NCBI GenBank assembly: GCA_937989585.1
Contig: CALKRW010000021.1
Coordinates: 5,024 to 69,023, forward strand
Length of the DNA stretch: 64,000 bases
DNA from: an uncultured Porphyromonadaceae bacterium
GTDB lineage: Bacteria > Bacteroidota > Bacteroidia > Bacteroidales > Muribaculaceae
Reading direction: 5' to 3'
Made by a program: the position numbers and the translations under genes. Each line of letters starts with the position of its first letter. Positions within the stretch are counted from its first letter, which is position 1. Below the pieces are notes generated by a model. That model saw only the letters and a program-made list of their open reading frames with translations, was not told the DNA's origin and made no database searches. Shown here piece by piece: positions 53,828-61,717 of this stretch.

Positions 53828-54586
53828 ATGAAAACGATTCCGCAATATTTCATCTACGACGACCTCGTGACACTCCGCGACCGATACGCCGGCCTGGACA
53901 CCCAGGCACGCGCGGCACTGAAGTCTCATGTCGCCCTGAACTGCGCCGATCCACGGGCCGCCGCACTGTTCGCCGACATCGCCGGCGACGACTGGGCGCA
54001 CATCTATCCGCCTCAGGAACGCCCCGAGCCCATCAGCACCAACGACGCCATCCAGACATTCCTCGAGACCTACGGACACGCCTCGCCCGAGGAAGACGCC
54101 CTGCTCGAGCGCCTGATCTTCAATCCCACGCCCGACTACACCGGCGTACTCGAGGCCGAGGCTAAGGAATCCCCCTCCGACTCGCCACACGACCTCACAT
54201 CCCAGCGCATCGACTCGTTCATCGCCTCTCATCCTGCCGGACCGGTGTCATCACTCCATCACACCGCGGCAGCAGCCACGCCCCGGGACAACAGCGTTCC
54301 AAGTACGCCTGTCGACGAAACGACGCCGACTCACGGCGAGACAGCCGCTCCGCTTACGCCGGAAAAACCGGAAGCCACTGCCGCAAAAAAGGATTCCCAC
54401 ATCGGCCCCGCCCCCTCGTCGCTCAGCGAGTCCCTAGCCAAAATCTACATCAAGCAAGGCAAATACGAGCGCGCCTACGAAATAATATCGGACTTAAATT
54501 TGAAAAATCCGGAAAAAAGTATTTACTTTGCAGACCAATTGCGCTTCCTGCGCAAACTTATGCTCCTTTCCAGTCAGAAAAAATAA
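53828..54586 (+). CDS. TPR-like protein between lptE and secG
   Basis: Protein of 252 residues, no signal peptide. An N-terminal helical part (MKTIPQYFIYDDL...) is joined by a Pro/Thr/Ala-rich disordered linker (about 120-200) to a conserved C-terminal TPR-like unit: SESLAKIYIKQGKYERAYEIISDLNLKNPEKSIYFADQLRFLRKL (in part). Its position between lptE and secG is conserved in Bacteroidales. It may help envelope protein export, but this is inference from context. The ATG at 53828 follows lptE by 17 nt. Confidence 0.8.
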   Translation: MKTIPQYFIYDDLVTLRDRYAGLDTQARAALKSHVALNCADPRAAALFADIAGDDWAHIYPPQERPEPISTNDAIQTFLETYGHASPEEDALLERLIFNPTPDYTGVLEAEAKESPSDSPHDLTSQRIDSFIASHPAGPVSSLHHTAAAATPRDNSVPSTPVDETTPTHGETAAPLTPEKPEATAAKKDSHIGPAPSSLSESLAKIYIKQGKYERAYEIISDLNLKNPEKSIYFADQLRFLRKLMLLSSQKK

Positions 54587-54613
54587 AAAATTCAATACAT
54601 ACACAAACTAATC

Positions 54614-54946
54614 ATGTACATAGTTTTCATAGTCCTCACAATCATAGTCGCAGTGCTCCTCATCGGCATTGTCTTGATTCAGAAATCCAAAGGCGGCGGC
54701 CTTTCCTCCCAGTTCGGTGGCGGCAACCAGGTTCTCGGCGTCCGCGGAACCAACACATTCCTTGAGAAGGCCACATGGACTCTGGCCGCACTCATCCTCG
54801 TTTTCTCCGTCTGCTCGGCCTACACCCTGCCAAAGAACGGCACCCAGACACGCACCAAGGTCGAGAACACAGCCCAGCAGGCACAGCAGAACAACGGCAC
54901 AAACGCCTTCCCCCAGGGCGAGAACCAGCAGGCTCCCGCCAAGTAA
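54614..54946 (+). CDS. secG: Protein translocase subunit SecG
   Basis: Small inner-membrane protein of 110 residues, partner of SecYE. Two helices (about 2-20 and 57-75) flank the conserved QKSKGGGLSSQFGGGNQVLGVRG loop, followed by a Gln/Asn-rich tail. It ends at hairpins before the U32 gene. Confidence 0.95.
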   Translation: MYIVFIVLTIIVAVLLIGIVLIQKSKGGGLSSQFGGGNQVLGVRGTNTFLEKATWTLAALILVFSVCSAYTLPKNGTQTRTKVENTAQQAQQNNGTNAFPQGENQQAPAK

Positions 54947-54950
54947 TCAC

Positions 54951-55011
54951 GACTCCCGCAGGAGTCACGTCAGGCCAACTCGCAAGGCCAATAGACTTCG
55001 GCCTATTGGCC
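54951..55011 (+). terminator. Two hairpins after secG
   Basis: GACTCC (54951-54956) with GGAGTC (54961-54966), then GGCCAATAG (54986-54994) with CTATTGGCC (55003-55011). No strong T-tract follows, so termination may be partial. Confidence 0.5.
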
Positions 55012-55030
55012 ATTGATTGTATATGACAGC

Positions 55031-56296
55031 ATGACACGGAAAGATTTCGAAATAATGGCCCCCGTAGGCTCCTTCGAGTCTCTGCACGCCGCAATAGCCG
55101 CGGGCGCGGACGCCGTATACTTCGGTGTAGGGGAACTCAACATGAGGGCCCGCTCCAGCCTAAACTTCACCCTAGACGACCTCGCCGCCATCGTCGCCGA
55201 ATGCCGCCAGAACGGCATCCGCACCTACCTCACCCTCAACATCGTCCTGTTCGACAACGAGATGGACGCCGCGCACGCCGCACTAGTTGCTGCCCGCGAT
55301 GCCGGAATCTCGGCAATAATAGCCTCCGACATAGCGGCGATAATGATGGCCCGCGAACTGGGCCTCGAGGTACACATCTCCACTCAGGCAAACATCACCA
55401 ACTACGAGGCCGTGCGATTCTATGCCCGGTACGCCGACGTCATGGTCCTTGCCCGCGAACTCAACCTCGGGCAGGTGGCCGAAATCTCACGCCGGATTGC
55501 GGAAGATGACCTGCGCGGTCCCTCAGGGCGCCGCGTCCGTCTCGAGATGTTCTGCCACGGCGCCCTCTGCATGGCCACTTCCGGCAAGTGCTACATGTCG
55601 CTCCACGAGATGAACTCATCGGCGAACCGCGGCTCATGCACACAGATCTGCCGACGGGCCTACGACCTCACCGACCGCGAGACCGGCGAGCAACTCACTG
55701 TCGACGGTCCCTACATAATGTCTCCAAAGGACCTCAAGACCATACACTTTCTCAACAAGATGGTCGACGCAGGCGTCACGGTATTCAAGATCGAGGGCCG
55801 CGCGCGCGGTCCGGAATACGTCCGCGAGACCGTCGACACATACTCCCTCGCCCTTTCGGCCATATGCGACGGCACATACAGCGACGAACTGGTCAGCGCC
55901 CTTGACGCGCGTCTCGAGAAAATCTTCAACCGTGGATTCTGGAACGGCTATTACCTCGGCCAGCGTCTCGGCGAATGGTCCTCGCACTACGGGTCGTCGG
56001 CGACACGCGTCAAGCAGTACTGCGCCAAGGCCGTCAAATACTTCTCCCGCCTCGGCGTAGGCGAGTTCCTCATGGAGGCCGGCGAACTCAATGTCGGTGA
56101 CGAAGTTGTCCTGACAGGTCCTACCACCGGTGCCCTTATATTTAAGGTGGAGGAAATACGCGTCGACCTCAAGGCCGTACCGAAAGCCGTAAAAGGCGAC
56201 GCCTTCTCAATACCTGTTCCCGCAAAAGTCAGGCCCGCCGACCGTCTCTACCGCTGGGCCGAGACCGAGAAATCTCCACGCCACACACGCTTCTGA
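55031..56296 (+). CDS. U32 family peptidase-like protein
   Basis: Protein of 421 residues beginning FEIMAPVGSFESLHAAIAAGADAVYFG, with the U32 Cys cluster EMFCHGALCMATSGKCYMS...GSCTQICRR (four Cys) and a C-terminal beta domain. Related E. coli proteins YegQ (TrhP) and RlhA act in prephenate-dependent RNA hydroxylation, so an RNA-modification role is likely, though the exact target is not known. A TTG at 55013 is an alternative start; ATG 55031 fits the family better. Confidence 0.88.
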   Translation: MTRKDFEIMAPVGSFESLHAAIAAGADAVYFGVGELNMRARSSLNFTLDDLAAIVAECRQNGIRTYLTLNIVLFDNEMDAAHAALVAARDAGISAIIASDIAAIMMARELGLEVHISTQANITNYEAVRFYARYADVMVLARELNLGQVAEISRRIAEDDLRGPSGRRVRLEMFCHGALCMATSGKCYMSLHEMNSSANRGSCTQICRRAYDLTDRETGEQLTVDGPYIMSPKDLKTIHFLNKMVDAGVTVFKIEGRARGPEYVRETVDTYSLALSAICDGTYSDELVSALDARLEKIFNRGFWNGYYLGQRLGEWSSHYGSSATRVKQYCAKAVKYFSRLGVGEFLMEAGELNVGDEVVLTGPTTGALIFKVEEIRVDLKAVPKAVKGDAFSIPVPAKVRPADRLYRWAETEKSPRHTRF

Positions 56297-56343
56297 CCTA
56301 TTCATCCTCGTAACTCGTCACTCTGACCTAACACCTTCCCCCG

Positions 56344-56640
56344 ATGACAAACAAAGCCGTAGACTGGTGTCGCCGTTATATTTCCATCACAGGCTTAATC
56401 CTGATTGGTGCCATATGCTACATGGCATTCTTTCAGGAAAATTCAGTCTCGCGAATCTATGCCAACAAAAAGCAGATCGACTCTCTCGAACTCGCAATCA
56501 AGGCCAACCGCGACACCATGCTGCTCTACCTTGACCTCAACCGGCGCCTCGACAACAGGGACCCCGAGATCATCGAGCGCATAGTCCGCGAGAACCACGG
56601 CATGAATCTCCCCAACGAAGACGTATATATCGTCGACTGA
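56344..56640 (+). CDS. Septum formation initiator (FtsB/DivIC-like)
   Basis: Bitopic protein of 98 residues: short cytoplasmic start, one membrane helix (about 14-32), then a coiled coil (YANKKQIDSLELAIKANRDT) and the REN-HGM segment (VRENHGMNLPNEDVYIV) typical of DivIC/FtsB family proteins. It would join the divisome with FtsL and FtsQ. Confidence 0.88.
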   Translation: MTNKAVDWCRRYISITGLILIGAICYMAFFQENSVSRIYANKKQIDSLELAIKANRDTMLLYLDLNRRLDNRDPEIIERIVRENHGMNLPNEDVYIVD

Positions 56641-56698
56641 ACCACCACTGTCTAATCTTCCGCGCTGCCGCGGGCAACCTTATCCCCGAAAATTTGTT

Positions 56699-57103
56699 AT
56701 GACTAAAGACAAACTCATAAACGCCATCTCCATATCCGGCCTCTGCATCGTGGCCATAGGCGCGCTTCTTCCGCTAATACTCGGCCCGCAGTCTGTTGCC
56801 GCAAGGGTCATCCTTTCTGCCGGAGCCGCAATCCTGCTCACAGGCCGTCTGTTCACCCCCTACCGCGGAAAGATCTTCCGAGTCAAGCGTCTGTTCGTCA
56901 TCGAGAAGTGGGCCGCACTATTCTTCTGTACCGCCGCTTTCTTCATGTGGTACTCCGACAATCCCCGCGAATGGGTGGTCTTCCTTCTCGCCGGAGCCTT
57001 CATCCAGCTGTACACCTCAATAGCGATTCCCCGCGTCGAGAACAAGGCAATCAGGGACGACGACGCCAAAAGACAGGCAAAGAAGCACAGAGGCGAGCAA
57101 TGA
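56699..57103 (+). CDS. Hypothetical membrane protein, 134 aa
   Basis: About four membrane helices (GLCIVAIGALLPLIL, VILSAGAAILLTGRL, WAALFFCTAAFFMWY and WVVFLLAGAFIQLYTS) with a basic C-terminal tail. No known family recognised. It lies between the FtsB-like and mscL genes on the same strand, probably in one transcript. Confidence 0.78.
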   Translation: MTKDKLINAISISGLCIVAIGALLPLILGPQSVAARVILSAGAAILLTGRLFTPYRGKIFRVKRLFVIEKWAALFFCTAAFFMWYSDNPREWVVFLLAGAFIQLYTSIAIPRVENKAIRDDDAKRQAKKHRGEQ

Positions 57104-57149
57104 CTCCTGTCCACAAACTTTAAACACAACCTCATAAAACACTACGACA

Positions 57150-57578
57150 ATGCGCAAATTCTTCCAGGAATTCAAAGACTTTGCCATGAAAGGCAACGTC
57201 ATCGACATGGCTGTCGGCGTTATCATCGGCGCAGCATTCGGCAAAATAGTATCCTCACTCGTCGACGACATCATCATGCCCGGCATAGGCGTCCTCACCG
57301 GGGGTGCCGACTTCAAGGACCTCCGCTTCATGATACAGGCCGCATCCGACGGCAAGGAGGCTGTCTACATCCAGTGGGGCTCGTTTGTCCAGACCATCGT
57401 CGACTTCCTCATCATAGCATTCTGTATCTTCGTCGCCATCCGCTTCGTCAACCGCCTCCACAAGCAGAAGAAGGAAGAAGTTCAGGAAGAAGCCGCTCCC
57501 GCCGGCCCGACACAGGAGGAACTCCTCACCGAGATCCGCGACCTCCTTGCCAGGCAGCAGGAATGCCCCAAGAAATAA
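57150..57578 (+). CDS. mscL: Large-conductance mechanosensitive channel MscL
   Basis: Protein of 142 residues. The N-terminal helix FFQEFKDFAMKGNVIDMAVGVIIGAAFGKIVSS is the MscL signature (shown in part: FAMKGNVIDMAVGVIIG), followed by a periplasmic loop, a second helix and a C-terminal amphipathic bundle (EELLTEIRDLL). It relieves turgor at near-lytic tension. Its stop TAA is immediately followed by the aroK ATG. Confidence 0.97.
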   Translation: MRKFFQEFKDFAMKGNVIDMAVGVIIGAAFGKIVSSLVDDIIMPGIGVLTGGADFKDLRFMIQAASDGKEAVYIQWGSFVQTIVDFLIIAFCIFVAIRFVNRLHKQKKEEVQEEAAPAGPTQEELLTEIRDLLARQQECPKK

Positions 57579-58109
57579 ATGACTCCCATATATCTCATCG
57601 GCTTCATGGCCGCGGGCAAGACCACGCTTGGACGTGCCCTGGCACAACGTCTCGGACGTGAGTTCATCGACACCGACCGCGAAATCGAGGCCGCGACAGG
57701 AATGACCGTCAGCGAGATTTTTGCCAACGCCGGCGAGGACACCTTCCGCAGCCTCGAGAAACAACTCATACACGACATAGCCGCCGGCAGCGGCGGCTAT
57801 GTCGTGGCTTGCGGAGGCGGCACACCACTACGGCGCGAGAACATGGAGACGATGCTTGCTTCGGGCACAGTAGTATGGCTCCAGACTTCCGAGGCCGTGA
57901 TACTGCGCCGCCTCGCACTCGCCCCCGGCACTCGCCCTCTGGTCGACGGCAGGTCGCCCGACGAACTGCGCGAATACGTTCACGCCACGGTCATCGCCCG
58001 CACCCCCGCATACTCACTCGCGCACGCTGTCTTCGACTCCTCGCGGCTCGAGTCAATCGAGCAGATTCGCGATTCGGTCGACGAATTCATCACCCGATTC
58101 CGATTGTAA
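57579..58109 (+). CDS. aroK: Shikimate kinase AroK
   Basis: Cytoplasmic kinase of 176 residues of the aromatic amino acid pathway. Walker A is GFMAAGKTT at 8-16, the shikimate-binding Asp residues are in IDTD at 31 and 33, and the VVACGGGTPLRREN block and lid Arg (PGTRPLVDGR) are present. It starts directly after the mscL stop with no gap. Confidence 0.95.
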   Translation: MTPIYLIGFMAAGKTTLGRALAQRLGREFIDTDREIEAATGMTVSEIFANAGEDTFRSLEKQLIHDIAAGSGGYVVACGGGTPLRRENMETMLASGTVVWLQTSEAVILRRLALAPGTRPLVDGRSPDELREYVHATVIARTPAYSLAHAVFDSSRLESIEQIRDSVDEFITRFRL

Positions 58110-58155
58110 ACGCCGACAGGCCCATCGTACGAACCTTAAGAAAATCCTCACATCC

Positions 58156-59334
58156 ATGCCTGCACCTACACCACTTGAGCAACTCGCCGAAGTAGCCGCC
58201 CCGCACCGATACATCACACTGGGCATCCCGTCCCCGCAGGGCAGCGGCCCGCGCCGCTTCATACTCACCCCCGAAGCCATAGGTATGCTCTCCGCCTCAG
58301 GCATAGAGGTGCGCCTCGAGTCAGGTGCCGGTCAGACCATACATTACGATGACGCCCGCTATGCAGCCTCCGGCGCACGTATCTGCGACCGCCGGACCGT
58401 TCTCGGAAGCGACATCGTCCTGCACCTCCCGGCTCTTCCGCTTGCCGACGCGCGCATGATGCGCCGCGGAGCCATGCTCCTCACCCTCCTGAACTCCGAC
58501 ACGGCCGATCCACGCACCATAGGCGAACTCATATCACGCTCTGTCATAGCCCTGGCCCTTGACCTCGTCCGCGACACATCGGGCAACAGGCCTTTCGCCG
58601 ACATCCTCAGCGAGGTCGACGCTCTCGCCGCCATCACCCTCGCCGCGGCCGCCCTCGCGGATCCCACCTCGGGCAAGGGCATCCTTCTTGGCGGCATCCC
58701 CGGAATCGTACCCTGCGAAGTCACAGTCATAGGCGCAGGCATACCGGGCCGAGCCGCGGCACGGGCCGCCATCGGCACCGGAGCCACCGTACGCATATTC
58801 GACAACGACATCTATGCCCTGAGGGAGACAGCAGCATCTCTTCCCGCCCATGCCATCGCCTCCATCCTCAACCCGCGTGTGCTGACATCGGCCCTGCGCA
58901 CCGCCGACATCGTCGTAGCCACCGTACCTGCCGACATATCCTCCGACATGGTCGGCGCCATGAAACTCGGGACCATCGTTTACGACCTAAATCCACCGCG
59001 CCGGCGGGCCTTTCCCACTGTCCCGACCATCGACCTGGCCACCGACCCGGACAGAGCACACCCGCTCACCGATTCTACGGGCAATCCCTCCCGCACTTGT
59101 TTCCTCAATCCCGGAGCAACCGTCTCGCGCACCTGCGCAATGGGAGTCAGCAACGCCTTCGTGGCGATGATGCGCGACATCCTCACATGCGACGGACCCG
59201 GCAACGCCATAAGGCTCAACCCCGGAATGCAGGGCGCCGTACTCACTTTCATGGGCCGGCTCACCAACGCATCTCTCGCACGCCGCAGCAGCCTGCGGTA
59301 CACCGACATCCACATACTTGTTCACCTCTCCTGA
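58156..59334 (+). CDS. Alanine dehydrogenase/transhydrogenase-like protein, catalytic residues lost
   Basis: Protein of 392 residues of the AlaDH/PNT family. The N-terminal substrate half (PQGSGPRRFILTPEAIGML) and the NAD-binding Rossmann half (VTVIGAGIPGRAAARAAIGTGATVRIFDND in part: VTVIGAGIPGRAA) are present, as is a late GATVSRTCAMGVSNAF. The positions where alanine dehydrogenase has its catalytic Lys and His read IVLHLPALP and LTLLNSD, so both appear missing. Either substrate differs or activity is lost. It sits between aroK and the RNase H gene. Confidence 0.72.
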   Translation: MPAPTPLEQLAEVAAPHRYITLGIPSPQGSGPRRFILTPEAIGMLSASGIEVRLESGAGQTIHYDDARYAASGARICDRRTVLGSDIVLHLPALPLADARMMRRGAMLLTLLNSDTADPRTIGELISRSVIALALDLVRDTSGNRPFADILSEVDALAAITLAAAALADPTSGKGILLGGIPGIVPCEVTVIGAGIPGRAAARAAIGTGATVRIFDNDIYALRETAASLPAHAIASILNPRVLTSALRTADIVVATVPADISSDMVGAMKLGTIVYDLNPPRRRAFPTVPTIDLATDPDRAHPLTDSTGNPSRTCFLNPGATVSRTCAMGVSNAFVAMMRDILTCDGPGNAIRLNPGMQGAVLTFMGRLTNASLARRSSLRYTDIHILVHLS

Positions 59335-59351
59335 AATCTTCCACAGACAAA

Positions 59352-59996
59352 ATGCCATCACGCAAATTCTACGTAGTATGGGAAGGCAGGGCCCCCGGTA
59401 TCTATGATTCATGGGACGAGGCACGCGCGCAGGTCGATGGATATCCGCAGGCGCGGTACAAGGCCTTCCCCGACCAGGATTCGGCCACCGAGGCCTTCCG
59501 CCTTTATGGTGACGACCCGGCCGCATTATTCCGTGCCATGCGCGAGCGCAACCTCATCCAGCAGGTAAACTACGCGGCTTTCCCCGATATCCGCCTCGAC
59601 GCGATCGCTGTTGACGCCGCATGCTCCCGCAATCCCGGCCCCGTGGAGTATCAGGGCGTATCCGTAGCCACCGGCGAGAGGATCTTTCATGTCGGACCCA
59701 TAGCCGACGCCACCAACAACATCGGCGAGTACCTGGCAATCATCCATGCCGCAGCCATGCTCGCGGCACGCGGCGACTCCTCGACACCCATATACAGCGA
59801 CTCGCGCACCGCACAGTCCTGGATCCGCGCCGGACACTCCAGGACCACACTCTCCCCGACTCCCGCCAACATGTACGCCCGCCAGCTCCTCGCTCGCGCC
59901 GACACGTGGCTCTCATCCCACCGCATACCCAACCCCATCCTCAAATGGGACACCGACCGCTGGGGCGAGATTCCCGCCGACTTCGGCCGGAAATAA
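59352..59996 (+). CDS. Ribonuclease H with viroplasmin-type N-terminal domain
   Basis: Protein of 214 residues. The N-terminal 50 residues (KFYVVWEGRAPGIYDSWDEARAQVDG) are a viroplasmin/RNase H1 hybrid-binding domain. The RNase H domain carries the four acidic residues Asp88, Glu126 (NNIGEYLAI), Asp150 (IYSDSRTA) and Asp200 (LKWDTDRWG). It degrades RNA in RNA-DNA hybrids. The ATG at 59352 is chosen because the longer frame overlaps the preceding gene. Confidence 0.93.
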   Translation: MPSRKFYVVWEGRAPGIYDSWDEARAQVDGYPQARYKAFPDQDSATEAFRLYGDDPAALFRAMRERNLIQQVNYAAFPDIRLDAIAVDAACSRNPGPVEYQGVSVATGERIFHVGPIADATNNIGEYLAIIHAAAMLAARGDSSTPIYSDSRTAQSWIRAGHSRTTLSPTPANMYARQLLARADTWLSSHRIPNPILKWDTDRWGEIPADFGRK

Positions 59997-60020
59997 ATGA
60001 AAAGAACTCCTTGCAGGAAT

Positions 60021-60052
60021 TTGCATATTACAGCAGAAATTCCTACCTTTGC
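60021..60052 (+). promoter_or_regulatory. Promoter of metK
   Basis: TTTG (60021-60024), 20 nt, TACCTTTG (60045-60052) matches the Bacteroidetes consensus. The start near 60057-60059 leaves a leader of about 165 nt before metK. Confidence 0.82.
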
Positions 60053-60068
60053 GACGTCGTAAGACACA

Positions 60069-60114
60069 GTGGACAAATTTGGCTGCTTGCAACCACTCGA
60101 AAAAATGCTAAAAT
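60069..60114 (+). promoter_or_regulatory. SAM-II-like riboswitch upstream of metK
   Basis: A compact pseudoknot-type aptamer. The P1 stem is AGTGG (60069-60073) with CCACT (60094-60098). The loop contains AAATTTGG and ends in TTGCAA (60088-60093), and downstream is the A-rich strand with ATGCTAAAA (60106-60114). These elements and their order follow the SAM-II (metA) and related SAM-V consensus, which bind S-adenosylmethionine. It starts about 10 nt after the transcription start and controls the SAM synthetase gene, a sensible feedback loop. An intrinsic terminator follows 45 nt later. Confidence 0.7.
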
Positions 60115-60159
60115 TGCCCGGCCCCTCATCTGCCGGCCCCTCTTTATTAGCACACTCCT

Positions 60160-60194
60160 ACGTGGAAGCAGCACTGCCGCTTCCACGTTTTTTT
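60160..60194 (+). terminator. Intrinsic terminator in the metK leader
   Basis: ACGTGGAAGC (60160-60169) pairs perfectly with GCTTCCACGT (60179-60188), followed by TTTTTT. It stands between the riboswitch and the metK start, so it can serve as an expression platform for transcription attenuation. Confidence 0.88.
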
Positions 60195-60224
60195 CATCAA
60201 CCACACATATCAACCATTACTCTC

Positions 60225-61523
60225 ATGAACCACCTGTTCACATCCGAATCTGTCTCTGAAGGACACCCCGACAAAGTCGCCGACCAGATTTCCGACGGCA
60301 TACTCGACGCTTTCCTCGCCCAGGATCCCGCATCCCGCGTTGCATGCGAGACCCTTGTTACCACCGGCCAGGTAGTAATTGCCGGAGAAGTCACATCCGA
60401 GGCCTACATCGACCTCCCGGCAGTTGCACGCCGCGTCATCGACCGCATCGGGTACAACCGCTCCGAACTCATGTTCGACGCCAAGGCCTGCGGCATTCTC
60501 TCCGCTCTCCACGAACAGTCGCCCGACATATCACGCGGTGTGGCACGCACAGATCCCGCCGACCAGGGTGCCGGCGACCAGGGCATGATGTTCGGCTACG
60601 CCTGCAACGAGACCCCCCTTATGATTCCCTTCAGCCTTGCGCTGAGCCACGCCATCGTGCGCGAACTCGCCGAAATACGCCGCGAGGGCGTCGACATGAC
60701 CTATCTGCGTCCCGACGCGAAATCCCAGGTTACCGTAGAATACGACGAGCAGGGGCGCCTAGTGCGCGTCAACACCATCGTTGTCTCAACCCAGCACGAC
60801 GAGTTCATTACACCCGAAGACAGCACCGGGGCCGCACAGGAACGCGCCGACCGAAGAATGCTCGACACCATCGAGCGCGACGTCCGTCAGATTCTCATCC
60901 CGCGCGTCCGGGCCAAGATGCCGGCCGACCTCCAGGCCCTGCTGGGCGAGGACTTCACTCTCCACGTCAACCCCACAGGCAAATTCGTCATCGGAGGCCC
61001 CCACGGCGATACGGGCCTGACCGGCCGCAAGATCATAGTCGACACATACGGCGGACACGGAGCCCACGGCGGCGGCGCATTCTCGGGCAAGGACCCTTCA
61101 AAAGTCGATCGCTCTGCCGCCTACGCCGCCCGCTACATCGCAAAGAACGTCGTTGCCGCCGGAGTCTGCGACCGCTGCCTCGTCCAGGTGGCCTACGCCA
61201 TCGGTGTCGCACGCCCAGTTTCGGTCAACGTCGACACCTACGGCACAGCGCGTGTCCCCATGTCCGACGCCGAGATTTCCGAAAAGGTCGCCGGGATTTT
61301 CGACCTCCGTCCTCGCAAGATCGAGGAGAAGTTCAACCTCCGCACCCCCATCTACGAGGAAACCGCCGCCTACGGCCACGTCGGACGAATCCCCCGCACC
61401 ATCACCAAGACCTTCACCGACATCCACGGCAACACCAGGGAAATAGAGGTAAGCCTCTTTCCATGGGAGCGCACCGACGACCCCGCTGACCGTCGGGCCC
61501 TAGCCGACGCATTCTCCCTCTGA
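60225..61523 (+). CDS. metK: S-adenosylmethionine synthetase MetK
   Basis: Cytoplasmic enzyme of 432 residues making SAM from methionine and ATP. The ATG at 60225 gives MNHLFTSESVSEGHPDKVADQ, with the ATP/methionine-binding HPDK at 14-17. GAGDQGMMFGYAC and GGGAFSGKDPSKVDRSAAY are family signatures. A longer frame from 60069 would run through the riboswitch and terminator and is rejected. Expression is likely repressed when SAM is plentiful. Confidence 0.98.
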   Translation: MNHLFTSESVSEGHPDKVADQISDGILDAFLAQDPASRVACETLVTTGQVVIAGEVTSEAYIDLPAVARRVIDRIGYNRSELMFDAKACGILSALHEQSPDISRGVARTDPADQGAGDQGMMFGYACNETPLMIPFSLALSHAIVRELAEIRREGVDMTYLRPDAKSQVTVEYDEQGRLVRVNTIVVSTQHDEFITPEDSTGAAQERADRRMLDTIERDVRQILIPRVRAKMPADLQALLGEDFTLHVNPTGKFVIGGPHGDTGLTGRKIIVDTYGGHGAHGGGAFSGKDPSKVDRSAAYAARYIAKNVVAAGVCDRCLVQVAYAIGVARPVSVNVDTYGTARVPMSDAEISEKVAGIFDLRPRKIEEKFNLRTPIYEETAAYGHVGRIPRTITKTFTDIHGNTREIEVSLFPWERTDDPADRRALADAFSL

Positions 61524-61538
61524 CTCACGCCATTGCCG

Positions 61539-61580
61539 GGCCTGCAAGCGATTTTTCGCCACGCAGGCCTTAATTTCTTT
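61539..61580 (+). terminator. Terminator after metK
   Basis: GGCCTGC (61539-61545) pairs with GCAGGCC (61563-61569), with an inner GCGA/TCGC stem, followed by TTAATTTCTTT. Confidence 0.75.
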
Positions 61581-61608
61581 GATTTTTGACGAAAAAACCT
61601 TAACTTTG
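61578..61608 (+). promoter_or_regulatory. Promoter of the PpiD-like gene
   Basis: TTTG (61578-61581), exactly 19 nt, TAACTTTG (61601-61608). The expected start is near 61613, with a leader of about 100 nt. Confidence 0.82.
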
Positions 61609-61717
61609 TGCGATTATTGCCCGCCACACCCCGTGACGAGCGCTTACCCGGTCCGCGCTTGCGGCCCGCAACCATCATTAACACTGCAAATTATAAACTT
61701 AACTCTTTAAAATATCA

